Part shown: in pieces, positions 45,057 through 53,596 of the stretch
Position numbering within the stretch: the stretch's first letter is position 1
Layout: each line of letters begins with the position of its first letter
DNA from: UBA2588 sp002339805
GTDB taxonomy: Bacteria; Chloroflexota; Dehalococcoidia; Lucifugimonadales; UBA3495
Direction of reading: 5' to 3'
Assembly (NCBI GenBank): GCA_045562555.1
Contig: JBJKVO010000015.1
Coordinates: 248,001-312,000, forward strand
DNA length: 64,000 bases
The notes under the pieces: model-generated
Database searches by the model: none
Told to the model about the DNA's origin: nothing
Seen by the model: the letters and a program-made list of their open reading frames with translations, nothing else
Made by a program: the position numbers and the translations under genes

Positions 45057-45947
45057 ATGGATTCAAGAGGCATACGTAAATTCAATATTAAACAAGTACT
45101 ATCTGATTATTTGGAGCTTACAAAACCTCCAATAATGTTTCTTCTGCTAATTACTGCGAGTGGAGGAATGTTTCTGGCTCAGAACGGAGTTCCTGATCTA
45201 TGGTTAATGCTGGCCGTCTGGCTAGGAGGAGCAACCGCTTCTGGAGGGGCGAGTGCATTAAACCATTATTGGGATCGAGATATTGATCTGTTAATGGCTC
45301 GAACAAGCGATAGGCCTGTCGCAGCTAAAAGAATATCAGGTCTTGCAGCAGTAGTGTTTGGGGTTACTTTAAATGTGATATCGATGGTGGTGCTATTACT
45401 GTGGGTCAATTGGCTAGCTGCCGTTTTAACGTTAGGCGCCACCTTGTTTTATGTTGTCATTTACACGATGTGGTTGAAACGTAGCACTCCTCAAAATATT
45501 GTAATTGGAGGAGCCCCTGGAGCAATCCCTCCAGTGGTTGGTTGGGTAGCAATTACAGGATCATTTGATCTTTCGGCATTGTTTCTGTTCTCGATAGTAT
45601 TTTTCTGGACCCCTGCACATTTTTGGGCACTGTCATTGATGATTGAAAAAGATTACGAAAAAGTTAAAATCCCAATGTTATCTGTGGTAGCTCCTATTGA
45701 TTACACTGTGCTTAGTATCTTTTTATACACTGTAATCGTGGTATCTTTGACAGTGGTTTTTGCCTTTACTGGCGTAACGGGAATAGTTTATTTAATTAGT
45801 GCTGTAGTGTTAGGAGTGGTTTTCTTGTATTTTGCTTGGCAATTGAAGAAAACGCAGTCATTAATAAAGGCTAGGCATCAGTATTTGTATTCACTGTTGT
45901 ATTTAATGGTTCTTTTTTGTTCCTTCATGGTAGATTCATTGATTTGA
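45057..45947 (+). CDS. ctaB: Protoheme IX farnesyltransferase (haem O synthase)
   Basis: The 296-residue UbiA-family enzyme has the prenyl-diphosphate motif NHYWDRDIDLLMARTSDRP (N-x-x-x-D-x-x-x-D) near residue 67 and the FFWTPAHFWALSLMIEKDYEKVKIPML region typical of CtaB/CyoE. It has about nine membrane helices. It makes haem O from haem B for CtaA to oxidise. Together with ctaA and the oxidase structural genes it gives a complete haem-A-dependent oxidase cluster. Confidence 0.93.
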   Translation: MDSRGIRKFNIKQVLSDYLELTKPPIMFLLLITASGGMFLAQNGVPDLWLMLAVWLGGATASGGASALNHYWDRDIDLLMARTSDRPVAAKRISGLAAVVFGVTLNVISMVVLLLWVNWLAAVLTLGATLFYVVIYTMWLKRSTPQNIVIGGAPGAIPPVVGWVAITGSFDLSALFLFSIVFFWTPAHFWALSLMIEKDYEKVKIPMLSVVAPIDYTVLSIFLYTVIVVSLTVVFAFTGVTGIVYLISAVVLGVVFLYFAWQLKKTQSLIKARHQYLYSLLYLMVLFCSFMVDSLI

Positions 45948-46005
45948 TAGATAAGAGCAATAATAATACAATGATAGGATAATAAAAATTAATTAATGGA
46001 TTCCG

Positions 46006-46034
46006 TTGACACTAGATATGCACTATGATAGTGT
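46006..46034 (+). promoter_or_regulatory. Possible promoter of the ctaC-ctaF genes
   Basis: TTGACA (46006-46011) lies 73 bases before the ctaC start, with TAGTGT 17 bases after it (46029-46034). The -35 box is perfect and the -10 box is poor. The 136-base ctaB-ctaC gap otherwise shows only AT-rich sequence. Confidence 0.35.
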
Positions 46035-46083
46035 TCAATGTCGATGCCACGGTACAGTAAGAGAAAAAATAATCACTTTAAAC

Positions 46084-47217
46084 ATGAAAAGTATTTATAA
46101 TTTATCACCGACAAACAAGATGATCATCCGGAACAAATTTTTCTTAATATCATTATTAACAATGTCTTTGTTATTGCTTTTGGGGTGTTCATACGATGGT
46201 AACCAGAGCACGTTTGACCCGAAAGGCCCAGTCGCAGAAATGCAAGGGTTTCTTTTCGATGTATTAATTTGGGTGATGGCAATAGTCTTTGTGATTGTTG
46301 AATTCGTCCTCGTTTATGCCGCAATTAAATTTAGACACAAGCCTGGCAATCCTCTACCAAAACAAACTCATGGAAATACCACTTTAGAAGTTGCGTGGAC
46401 AATAATCCCAACAATCTTGATTTTAGGCTTGGGCATTTGGTCTGTTCAGGTTTTGTGGGATCTTGAGAAGCCCCCAGCTGATAGTGATCCTTTGGTGGTA
46501 GTAGCTACAGGACACCAATGGTGGTTTGAATTTAATTATCCAGATGCAGCTAATGGAAAAAGCATTACTACGGCTAATGAATTAAAAATTCCAGTTGGTA
46601 GGCCAATATCTTTGAGTTTATCTAGCGATGACGTAATACATAGTTTCTGGGTTCCTAAATTAGCAGGAAAACAAGACATGGTTCCAACAAGAGAGAATCC
46701 TTTATGGTTTATGGCTGATGAAGAAGGATATTATTATGGACAATGCGCTGAATACTGTGGAACTCAGCATGCCCAAATGAAATTCGGCGTGAAAGCAGTA
46801 TCGGAACAGGAATACTTAGAATGGGTTGCTGGTTATGGGGAAGCTCCGGAACTATCGGATGAAGCTAAGCTTGGACAGCAAATATTCGCAGGGAAAGGGC
46901 AATGCATTACATGCCATAGCGCAGCAGGGGCGGACTCCGATGCTTTGGTTCAGGCTAGAGTGAATGGCTTCCTAAGTGGATCCGCAATAGCACCTGGTCC
47001 GAATTTAACTGACCTTGCAACTAGGAATCTTTTTGCTGCAGGTATTTACGACAGGAATTCAGAAAATCTTAAAGCGTGGATCACAAATCCCGATGAATTA
47101 AAATATGGTAACTATATGTCTAAATTAGCTCAGATTTATCAGACGGATGACGGCAATGCCAGTCTCACGGATTCTGAAATTGAAGCGCTAGTAGAATATT
47201 TGCAAAGCCTAAAATAA
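46084..47217 (+). CDS. ctaC: Cytochrome c oxidase subunit II fused to cytochrome c (caa3 type)
   Basis: I start at the ATG at 46084; the frame opens upstream but without a ribosome site. The 377-residue protein has a signal with lipobox-like LLLLGC, two helices, and a CuA domain with HSFWVPKLAGKQDM and GQCAEYCGTQHAQM (the two Cys and His ligands). The C-terminal 100 residues are a cytochrome c domain with CITCH and a later methionine ligand in NYMSKLAQ. The fusion is the mark of caa3 oxidases. ctaD follows 22 bases on. Confidence 0.95.
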   Translation: MKSIYNLSPTNKMIIRNKFFLISLLTMSLLLLLGCSYDGNQSTFDPKGPVAEMQGFLFDVLIWVMAIVFVIVEFVLVYAAIKFRHKPGNPLPKQTHGNTTLEVAWTIIPTILILGLGIWSVQVLWDLEKPPADSDPLVVVATGHQWWFEFNYPDAANGKSITTANELKIPVGRPISLSLSSDDVIHSFWVPKLAGKQDMVPTRENPLWFMADEEGYYYGQCAEYCGTQHAQMKFGVKAVSEQEYLEWVAGYGEAPELSDEAKLGQQIFAGKGQCITCHSAAGADSDALVQARVNGFLSGSAIAPGPNLTDLATRNLFAAGIYDRNSENLKAWITNPDELKYGNYMSKLAQIYQTDDGNASLTDSEIEALVEYLQSLK

Positions 47218-47239
47218 AGTCAGGAGTATATTAGATTTA

Positions 47240-49099
47240 ATGGCAACTATTGCAACAAACCAATCTGAAGGAAGCATGTTTTCTATGATTTGGAGTTGGA
47301 TAACAACTGTAGATCATAAAAGGATAGGCATTCTTTATTTTGTCACTGCTTTTATTATGTTCTTGGTCGCGGGTATTGAAGCCGGAATTATGCGGATGCA
47401 ATTAGCGCAGCCTGGAGGGCAGTTAGTTTCTCCAGATGTGTACAACCAAATGTTTACAATGCATGGAACAACAATGGTGTTTTTCGCCATAATGCCTTTA
47501 AACGCTGCATTCTTTAATTACATTATACCGTTAGCAATTGGAGCTAGAGATGTAGCCTTCCCTAGGTTGAATGCCTTTAGTTATTGGACCTTCTTGGCTA
47601 GCGTATTATTCATGAATTTTGGGTTTGTTGTGGGTTCAGTGCCAGATGGAGGATGGTTTGCTTATGCGCCGCTAAGTGAGCAACCTTATAGTTCTAACCA
47701 AGGAATGGAATTTTGGTCTATTGGTTTAATGTTAGCAGCGGTATCATCAGCTGTAGCTGGACTAAACTTCATAGTTACTATTGTGAATCTGCGAGCTCCG
47801 GGAATGTCATTGATGAGAATGCCGGTGTTTATATGGATGTCATTTGTGGTTCAAATATTACTGGCGTTTGCAATACCTGTTATAGCAGTTGGTCTAATTG
47901 AATTAACCATGGATCGATTATTTGGAACTTTGTTTTTCGTTCCTTCTGCTGGAGGAGATCCTATCTTATGGCAGCATCTATTCTGGATTTTTGGCCATCC
48001 TGAGGTGTACATATTAATATTACCTCCAATGGGAATAATCTCTGATGTGCTACCAGCTTTTGCTAAAAAACCCTTATTTGGATACCCGTTCATAGTATTT
48101 TCTGGGATAGCTATTGGGTTGATGGGTTGGGCGGTTTGGAGCCACCATATGTTTACAGTAGGCTTAGGACCTATAGCCGTATCTGTATTTACTATCACCA
48201 CTATGCTTATAGCAGTTCCTACAGGTGTTAAGATATTCAACTGGATAGGAACATTATGGGGTGGATCTATTGAATTCAAGACTGCTATGTTATTTGCAGT
48301 CGGGTTCATTGGGATGTTTATTATCGGTGGATTGAGCGGAGTGTCTCATGCCGTTGCCCCGAGTGATTATCAGCAACAAGACACTTATTACATAATTGCT
48401 CATCTACATTATGTGCTTTTTGGTGGAGCTATACTGGGTATATTCTCCGGAATTTATTTTTGGTTCCCTAAAGTAACAGGGAAGTTGCTTAGTGAGAAGC
48501 TAGGGAAAATTCATTTCTGGATTACTTTTATAGGATTGAATGTCACGTTCTTCCCCATGCACTATCTAGGTATGAATGGAATGCCTAGAAGAATATATAC
48601 ATATGCTACTGAATTTGGATGGGACTTTTTGAATGCGTTGTCGTCTTCTGGTTACATCATTTTATTTATATCAATGCTGATATTCGTTTACAACATAATC
48701 ACAAGTTACAGATCTGGTGAGGACGCAGGACATGATCCTTGGGATGCTCCAGGATTAGAATGGTCCATTGCCTCTCCACCGCCCGTATATAACTTCTCTG
48801 AATTACCAGAGGTAGAAGGGAGAGATCCATATTGGATTATTAAACGAAGAGCTGCATCCGAAGGGAAAGAGATTCCGGGGCCTCAAGCGTTGGTGGATCC
48901 TTCAACCGTACATTTGCCTGATCCCTCGTACTGGCCGGCGTTCACGTCATTGGCATTGTTGATTATGGCAATTGGATTTATGATCGAAATACCTGTTTGG
49001 TTCGTTAAATATCCTATATCTGTGGTAGGAGGCCTGCTGATATTCGTAGGTGTTCTTGCGTGGAGTAACGAACCTCCAACTAAAGAAAAGGATCACTAG
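47240..49099 (+). CDS. ctaD: Cytochrome c oxidase subunit I
   Basis: The 619-residue haem-copper subunit has HGTTMVFFAIMP (low-spin haem histidine), WIFGHPEVYILILPPMGIISDV (CuB histidine and the Tyr cross-link), WSHHMFTVG, and IAHLHYVLFGG with the two haem ligands. Fourteen or so helices are expected. The length, with a C-terminal extension, fits A-type oxidases. It is the proton-pumping core of the aa3 complex. Confidence 0.96.
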   Translation: MATIATNQSEGSMFSMIWSWITTVDHKRIGILYFVTAFIMFLVAGIEAGIMRMQLAQPGGQLVSPDVYNQMFTMHGTTMVFFAIMPLNAAFFNYIIPLAIGARDVAFPRLNAFSYWTFLASVLFMNFGFVVGSVPDGGWFAYAPLSEQPYSSNQGMEFWSIGLMLAAVSSAVAGLNFIVTIVNLRAPGMSLMRMPVFIWMSFVVQILLAFAIPVIAVGLIELTMDRLFGTLFFVPSAGGDPILWQHLFWIFGHPEVYILILPPMGIISDVLPAFAKKPLFGYPFIVFSGIAIGLMGWAVWSHHMFTVGLGPIAVSVFTITTMLIAVPTGVKIFNWIGTLWGGSIEFKTAMLFAVGFIGMFIIGGLSGVSHAVAPSDYQQQDTYYIIAHLHYVLFGGAILGIFSGIYFWFPKVTGKLLSEKLGKIHFWITFIGLNVTFFPMHYLGMNGMPRRIYTYATEFGWDFLNALSSSGYIILFISMLIFVYNIITSYRSGEDAGHDPWDAPGLEWSIASPPPVYNFSELPEVEGRDPYWIIKRRAASEGKEIPGPQALVDPSTVHLPDPSYWPAFTSLALLIMAIGFMIEIPVWFVKYPISVVGGLLIFVGVLAWSNEPPTKEKDH

Positions 49100-49112
49100 A
49101 GGGGCTTTTAAT

Positions 49113-49742
49113 ATGGCACAAATAACTGAAGCCGCACATCACGAAGAAGAGCAAAATTGCACAGGAATTGACAACCGAAAGTTACTTTTCTGGGTGTTCT
49201 TAAGTACTGACTGCTTGTTCTTTGGAGCGTTGATTTCGACTTATATGGTGTATCGAGGACAGAGCCTGGTAGGTCCATATCCGATAGATATATTAGATAT
49301 TCCTTTAACAACCATAAGCACATTCGTGTTGCTATGCAGTAGCTTTGCTATGGTAATGGCTTTATCAGCGACTCAAAAGGATGATTTAAAGGGCATTCGG
49401 ATTTGGCTTGCCGCCACTGCAGTCATGGGAATGGTATTCATTGGATTTCAGATTTTTGAATTTTGGGAATTTGCTCATCATGGTCTTTTGATTAGCACCA
49501 ATTTATTTGGTAGTACATTTTTCACTTTAACCGGTTTCCATGGAGCCCACGTATCTCTAGGAATCGTGTGGTTGTGGGTTTTGTTTATATTGTCATTTAG
49601 AGGCAAAGTGAATTCAGCAAGAGTGCTAGATGTGGAAATCTGTGGTTTATATTGGCACTTTGTTGATATTGTGTGGATTGTAATATTTACGTTGTTGTAT
49701 TTAGTGGGTGGTTTTGATGCGGGCCCAGTTATTACAGGGTAA
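49113..49742 (+). CDS. ctaE: Cytochrome c oxidase subunit III
   Basis: I start at the ATG at 49113, 14 bases after ctaD with an AGAGGGG site; the open frame upstream overlaps ctaD. The 209-residue protein has five helices and the phrases LFWVFLSTDCLFFGALISTYM, TGFHGAHVSLGIVWL and YWHFVDIVWI, all hallmarks of subunit III. It stabilises the oxidase core. Confidence 0.93.
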   Translation: MAQITEAAHHEEEQNCTGIDNRKLLFWVFLSTDCLFFGALISTYMVYRGQSLVGPYPIDILDIPLTTISTFVLLCSSFAMVMALSATQKDDLKGIRIWLAATAVMGMVFIGFQIFEFWEFAHHGLLISTNLFGSTFFTLTGFHGAHVSLGIVWLWVLFILSFRGKVNSARVLDVEICGLYWHFVDIVWIVIFTLLYLVGGFDAGPVITG

Positions 49743-49779
49743 TAAAGAATTTGACTAAGAAAATGAAATGGAGAATAAA

Positions 49780-50535
49780 ATGAGTAGCGGGCACGGTAAC
49801 GAGCATTCAAAACACCCTTCTACAAAGAAATATGTAATTATTGCTATTATATTATTTGTTATAACCGCTATTGAGTTCCTCATCATATTACCTGAATCGA
49901 TGCAGGGTTCTGCTTTAGCGTTCGGTCCGTTGGTATTGTTGTCTATTGCCAAGTTTTACATAGTAATTATGTTTTACATGCACTTGAAGTTTGATAATCC
50001 TCTTTTAACAAAAATTTTCTACGGAGGATTGGCTCTGGGGACAGTAGTTGGAATAGCATTAATTGGATTATATGCTGGGCTTACAGGAACACCTAGAGAA
50101 TACGCGGAGGCGAGAGCTGTACCTTATGAAGGTTATTACGCAGAGAAAACAAATGATAGTAGTGCTTATGCACAAAGCTTAATTCCTACTCCCGCTCCTA
50201 TGACGGAATCTTCAAATGCTGCTGATGCGTCTACAGGATCAGGAGATGCAGCTGCAGGAGAGGCAGTATTCAGTGGAACTCTTGGTTGTGTGGGCTGTCA
50301 TACGATGGAAGACTTGCCAGGAGCAGTTGGCGTGCTGGGTCCTAATCTAAGCCAAATAGGCACTGTGGCTGGTACAAGGTCGGCTTTGTCTGCTGAGGAG
50401 TATATAAAGGAATCTATCGACGCCCCGACTGCCTACGTTGTTGAAGGATATGCCCCTGTTATGCCAGAGCTTCGAAGTAGCATGTCAGATGAAGAATATG
50501 AAGATCTTGTTGCATATTTAGTATCTAAGAAATAA
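49780..50535 (+). CDS. ctaF: Cytochrome oxidase subunit IV-like protein fused to cytochrome c
   Basis: I start at the ATG at 49780, which has GGAG 6 bases upstream; another ATG lies four codons earlier. The N-terminal half has three helices and the SIAKFYIVIMFYMHLKFD phrase of small oxidase subunit IV (CtaF/CoxD-type). After a Ser/Pro/Ala-rich linker, the C-terminal ~85 residues carry a cytochrome c motif CVGCH and a likely methionine ligand in APVMPELRSSMSDEEY. Small subunit IV proteins normally lack a haem domain, so the complex appears to have two c-type haems. Confidence 0.8.
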   Translation: MSSGHGNEHSKHPSTKKYVIIAIILFVITAIEFLIILPESMQGSALAFGPLVLLSIAKFYIVIMFYMHLKFDNPLLTKIFYGGLALGTVVGIALIGLYAGLTGTPREYAEARAVPYEGYYAEKTNDSSAYAQSLIPTPAPMTESSNAADASTGSGDAAAGEAVFSGTLGCVGCHTMEDLPGAVGVLGPNLSQIGTVAGTRSALSAEEYIKESIDAPTAYVVEGYAPVMPELRSSMSDEEYEDLVAYLVSKK

Positions 50536-50577
50536 CCGCACTAAACCTCATAATCTAACACTTAAAGGCGGCAATGT

Positions 50578-51234
50578 ATGAAAGCTGAAGCTAAGCAAGA
50601 CTTGTCCCTACCATATATATACATTGAGCCAGATGGTTTCGATGAAAACCGTTCGTATCCAATGATGTTAGTCCTGCACGGATTTGGAGCTAACATGCAA
50701 GATTTAGCGGGATTGACCCCCATGATTAGTTCTACTGATTATATCTATATATGCCCTAACGCACCGATGGAATTTGATCTGGGTATTGGGGCCAAAGGCT
50801 ATGGATGGCATCCCCCAAGAGATCTATGTTCTGATGATGACATACAAACGGCGATTGAGACGGTAAATGGATTCATAGATGAGGTTATCAAATCTTATAA
50901 TATTGAAAAGTCAGGCAACAAATTACTAGGATTTTCCCAAGGCGGAGGAATGACGTACAGGTGCGGATTAAGCAAACCTGAGGTATTTGACCAGTTGATA
51001 GGCTTAAGCTCCTCTATGCCAAACCCGGATTCATTATTGAGCATAATGCCGGATAGCAGAACCCAAAAAATATTCATAGCACATGGGACTAAAGATGGGG
51101 TAGTCCCAATAAGTAATGGTGAAGAAACACAAGCCTTTTTGAAGAGCCAAGGCTATGAGGTCTTATATAATGAGTATGATATGGCCCATGAGATACGAGA
51201 GGCAGTAATTTCAGATATTGTTAATTGGTTATGA
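50578..51234 (+). CDS. Carboxylesterase/phospholipase-like alpha/beta hydrolase
   Basis: The 218-residue protein looks like the bacterial YpfH/phospholipase-carboxylesterase group. It has VLHGFGANMQDL near residue 29, the nucleophile LLGFSQGGGMTYRCG, then HGTKDGVVPI (Asp) and MAHEI (His), completing the triad. No signal is seen, so it is cytoplasmic. It follows ctaF by about 40 bases with an AAAGGCGG ribosome site. The substrate is unknown. Confidence 0.8.
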   Translation: MKAEAKQDLSLPYIYIEPDGFDENRSYPMMLVLHGFGANMQDLAGLTPMISSTDYIYICPNAPMEFDLGIGAKGYGWHPPRDLCSDDDIQTAIETVNGFIDEVIKSYNIEKSGNKLLGFSQGGGMTYRCGLSKPEVFDQLIGLSSSMPNPDSLLSIMPDSRTQKIFIAHGTKDGVVPISNGEETQAFLKSQGYEVLYNEYDMAHEIREAVISDIVNWL

Positions 51235-51253
51235 GTAAACCTGAGCGTATGGG

Positions 51254-51282
51254 TTGACACTACTAGGTGTCGGATTTAACAT
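51254..51282 (+). promoter_or_regulatory. Promoter of the tRNA-Arg/tRNA-Trp unit
   Basis: TTGACA (51254-51259) and TAACAT (51277-51282) with a 17-base spacer lie 44 bases before tRNA-Arg. The -35 box is perfect and the -10 has four of six consensus bases. Confidence 0.5.
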
Positions 51283-51326
51283 TTCTTAGTCAAAGGGACA
51301 TTGAATCTAATGTAGGATATTGTCTT

Positions 51327-51403
51327 GCCCCTGTAGCTCAGGTGGATAGAGCGGCGGCGTCCTAAGTCGCGCGTCGGGGGTTCGAGTCCCTCCAGGGGTA
51401 CCA
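51327..51403 (+). tRNA. tRNA-Arg (CCU)
   Basis: The 77 bases fold as a cloverleaf: acceptor stem GCCCCTG/CAGGGGT, anticodon stem GCGGC/GTCGC with loop GTCCTAA (anticodon CCT, reads AGG), a T-arm GTTCGAGTC, discriminator A and an encoded CCA. One G-U pair closes the acceptor stem. Confidence 0.95.
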
Positions 51404-51406
51404 TAA

Positions 51407-51484
51407 AGGAGCGTAGCTCAGTTTGGCCAGAGCGCTGGTCTCCAAAACCAGTGGTCGGGGGTTCGAATCCCTCCGCTCCTGCCA
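51407..51484 (+). tRNA. tRNA-Trp (CCA)
   Basis: The 78 bases have acceptor stem AGGAGCG/CGCTCCT, anticodon stem CTGGT/ACCAG with loop CTCCAAA (anticodon CCA, reads UGG), T-arm GTTCGAATC, discriminator G and encoded CCA. It follows tRNA-Arg after 3 bases, so the pair is probably cut from one transcript. Confidence 0.95.
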
Positions 51485-51495
51485 TGATATAGCAG

Positions 51496-51524
51496 CTGGG
51501 AGAGAATCATTGAGGCTCTCCCAG
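51496..51524 (+). other. Hairpin between tRNA-Trp and LLM gene
   Basis: CTGGGAGAG and CTCTCCCAG form a perfect 9-bp stem with an 11-base loop, 12 bases after tRNA-Trp. No T-run follows, so it may be a processing or leader hairpin rather than an intrinsic terminator. Confidence 0.5.
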
Positions 51525-51542
51525 TGAAGTAAAAGGAATGAT

Positions 51543-52661
51543 ATGGGATTACAATTTGGGGTTTTCGACCATATAGAGCCCACTCCTGGCGTTGATTTGA
51601 ATAGCTTGTATAAGCATCGTTTAGATCAAATTGAAATGTTCGATAAAGCCGGCTTTTATGGATACCATTTAGCAGAACATCATACTCCTGCGGTGCACAG
51701 TTTGGCACCTTCTCAAAATGTGTTTTTGTCTGCTGCTTCTCAGCGAACTAGCCATATTAAGCTATGTCCCACTATATACGTGTTGCCATTACATCACCCA
51801 TTAAGATTAATTGAAGAAATATGCATGCTTGATCACTTGAGTGATGGAAGATTAGAAATAGGAGTAGGGCGAGGAGGGGTGTTAGAAGCATATTTTTGGG
51901 GAAGTGATTCAGACGTAGAAGATAATTTCAATAAATACAAAGAAACGCTGGATATTGTTAGATTGGGATTGGTTTCAGAACATCTCACCTATAAAGGTCA
52001 ATTTTATGAATTTGATGAATTGCCAATGAGGCTAAGGCCATACCAAAGCCCTAGGCCCCCTATGTGGTATATGAGGAATACAGAAACTGCTGCAATGGAA
52101 GGGATGAACTGTATTGTAGTAGGTAACTTAGCTGATTTCGGCCCTAATGTGAGTAGATTCAGAACAATATGGGAAGAAGCACACGGGGACTCAAAATCAG
52201 AATTACCTAAAATAGGACTCGTTAATCACATTGTGATAGCCAATACTGAACAAGAAGCTTTGGATGCTGCAGGACCTGCTTGGGATGAATACATATGGAA
52301 TTTATCTGCTCCCAGAAGAATTGAGGCAGAAAATAGAGGATTAACTCAATTTTTAAAAGAACTTAATCCAAGACCTGAAGGACTTCCTGACCGAACTGCA
52401 GATTCAGAAAGATACGTGAGTACTGTTAGACAGGATAAATATCTCGAAAAAGAGCCAGGAAACATAGGGGAATCAAATAGATCTGCTGGATTTAGAGCAG
52501 TGGCAGGTACACCTGAAATGATATGTGAATATTTAGATGCATATTTAGAAACGGGAGCAAATTATTTTGTTTGTGCTTTTCACTTTGGGAACATGCCTGA
52601 TGAAGTAGCTCAAAGATCTATACGCTTGTTTGTTGATAAAGTGATGCCGAAATACGTATAA
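51543..52661 (+). CDS. LLM-class flavin-dependent oxidoreductase
   Basis: This 372-residue luciferase-like protein begins LQFGVFDHIE and has MFDKAGFYGYHLAEHHTP, HPLRLIEEICMLDHLSDGRLEIGVGRGG and RPPMWYMRNTETAAMEGM. Its N-terminal 'YGYHLAEHH' is the same LLM signature seen in the genes at 10572 and 21856. The substrate is unknown. It starts at an ATG with AAAGGA upstream, 18 bases after the hairpin, and is followed by a CoA-binding-domain gene. Confidence 0.82.
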   Translation: MGLQFGVFDHIEPTPGVDLNSLYKHRLDQIEMFDKAGFYGYHLAEHHTPAVHSLAPSQNVFLSAASQRTSHIKLCPTIYVLPLHHPLRLIEEICMLDHLSDGRLEIGVGRGGVLEAYFWGSDSDVEDNFNKYKETLDIVRLGLVSEHLTYKGQFYEFDELPMRLRPYQSPRPPMWYMRNTETAAMEGMNCIVVGNLADFGPNVSRFRTIWEEAHGDSKSELPKIGLVNHIVIANTEQEALDAAGPAWDEYIWNLSAPRRIEAENRGLTQFLKELNPRPEGLPDRTADSERYVSTVRQDKYLEKEPGNIGESNRSAGFRAVAGTPEMICEYLDAYLETGANYFVCAFHFGNMPDEVAQRSIRLFVDKVMPKYV

Positions 52662-52685
52662 TTGTTGGTCATAGGAGATCATGTT

Positions 52686-53093
52686 ATGAATCCAAATGCT
52701 ATAGAGCTTAAGAAAATATTAGGTAGTGCAGAGAATATAGCAGTTGTAGGAATATCTGATAATCCAGGTAGGGCAAGTTTTAATGTCGCTAGTTATTTAA
52801 AGTTGCATCAATATAGAATTTTTCCTGTTAATCCTACACTTGAGAAGGTGTTAGACCAGAAATGTTATTCAGATTTAAATGAAATTGTTCAAGGGATAGA
52901 TATAGTGGATATTTTCAGACGATCAGAATTTGTTCCTGAGATAGTGGATAAAGCGATTGAAATCGGAGCGAAATGTATTTGGATGCAAGATGGCGTGATG
53001 GATGAGAACGCGGCAGAAATTGCTAGAAGAGCAGGTTTAGACGTGATAATGGATGATTGCATTTTGCGTCAGCATAAGGCATTGTTTTCTTGA
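52686..53093 (+). CDS. CoA-binding domain protein (YccU-like)
   Basis: I start at the ATG at 52686, behind AGGAGAT; the frame is open 24 bases further. The 135-residue protein has the CoA-binding Rossmann-like fold: NIAVVGISDNPGRASFNVASYL, FPVNPTLEKVLDQKCYSDL, IVDIFRRSEFVPEIVDKAIEIGAKCIWMQDGV and DDCILRQH. Family members bind CoA but their role is unclear. It lies between an LLM gene and a Fur-family gene. Confidence 0.85.
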   Translation: MNPNAIELKKILGSAENIAVVGISDNPGRASFNVASYLKLHQYRIFPVNPTLEKVLDQKCYSDLNEIVQGIDIVDIFRRSEFVPEIVDKAIEIGAKCIWMQDGVMDENAAEIARRAGLDVIMDDCILRQHKALFS

Positions 53094-53109
53094 ATCATGT
53101 TAGAAATTG

Positions 53110-53544
53110 ATGGACGTTTTGACTACTTTAGATATATCTAAAAAATTACGAGACCAAGGAATTAGATTAACCCCTCAGAGATTAGCAATTGCTGAAGTGG
53201 TGATAAATTCCGCTGACCACCCAACGGCAAGAGATATTTATACACGTGTTAGAGAGTTTTTTCCGTATTTGACATTGGCAACTATTTATTCAACTTTGAG
53301 CATACTGGAAACAGCTGGACTGGTGGCGCAATTGCCTTTCCAGAAAGAATCTCGATACGACTCAAATAACACATTACATCTGAATTTGGTTTGCACGAAA
53401 TGTGAGTCTATTGTAGATTGTGATTCAGGAAGCAGTTACCTGAGTCGTATCAAAAAGAAAATTCAGGACTCTGGGCTTTTTCAAATTAAATATCAAAGAT
53501 TTGATATTTATGGACTATGCGAGACTTGTTCCAAACAGTTTTAA
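53110..53544 (+). CDS. Fur-family transcriptional regulator (PerR/Fur-like)
   Basis: The 144-residue protein starts at the ATG at 53110; a TTG one codon earlier is possible. The N-terminal winged helix has GIRLTPQRLAIAEVVINSADHPTARDIYTRV, typical of Fur/PerR. The C-terminal half has a metal-binding HLNLVCTKCESIVDC pattern, with the C-x2-C zinc site, and a second CETC at the very end. It could sense iron, zinc or peroxide; the exact metal cannot be told. A Fur-box-like palindrome lies upstream of cspA at 59515. Confidence 0.85.
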   Translation: MDVLTTLDISKKLRDQGIRLTPQRLAIAEVVINSADHPTARDIYTRVREFFPYLTLATIYSTLSILETAGLVAQLPFQKESRYDSNNTLHLNLVCTKCESIVDCDSGSSYLSRIKKKIQDSGLFQIKYQRFDIYGLCETCSKQF

Positions 53545-53596
53545 TCTGTTAACTGTTTATTATTAATCCCCTAATGCTTATATTGGAGTTATAAAT

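Noticed and set aside
51276..51708. Minus-strand open frames over the tRNA genes
   Set aside because: They overlap two clear tRNAs and the start of the LLM gene; no support.
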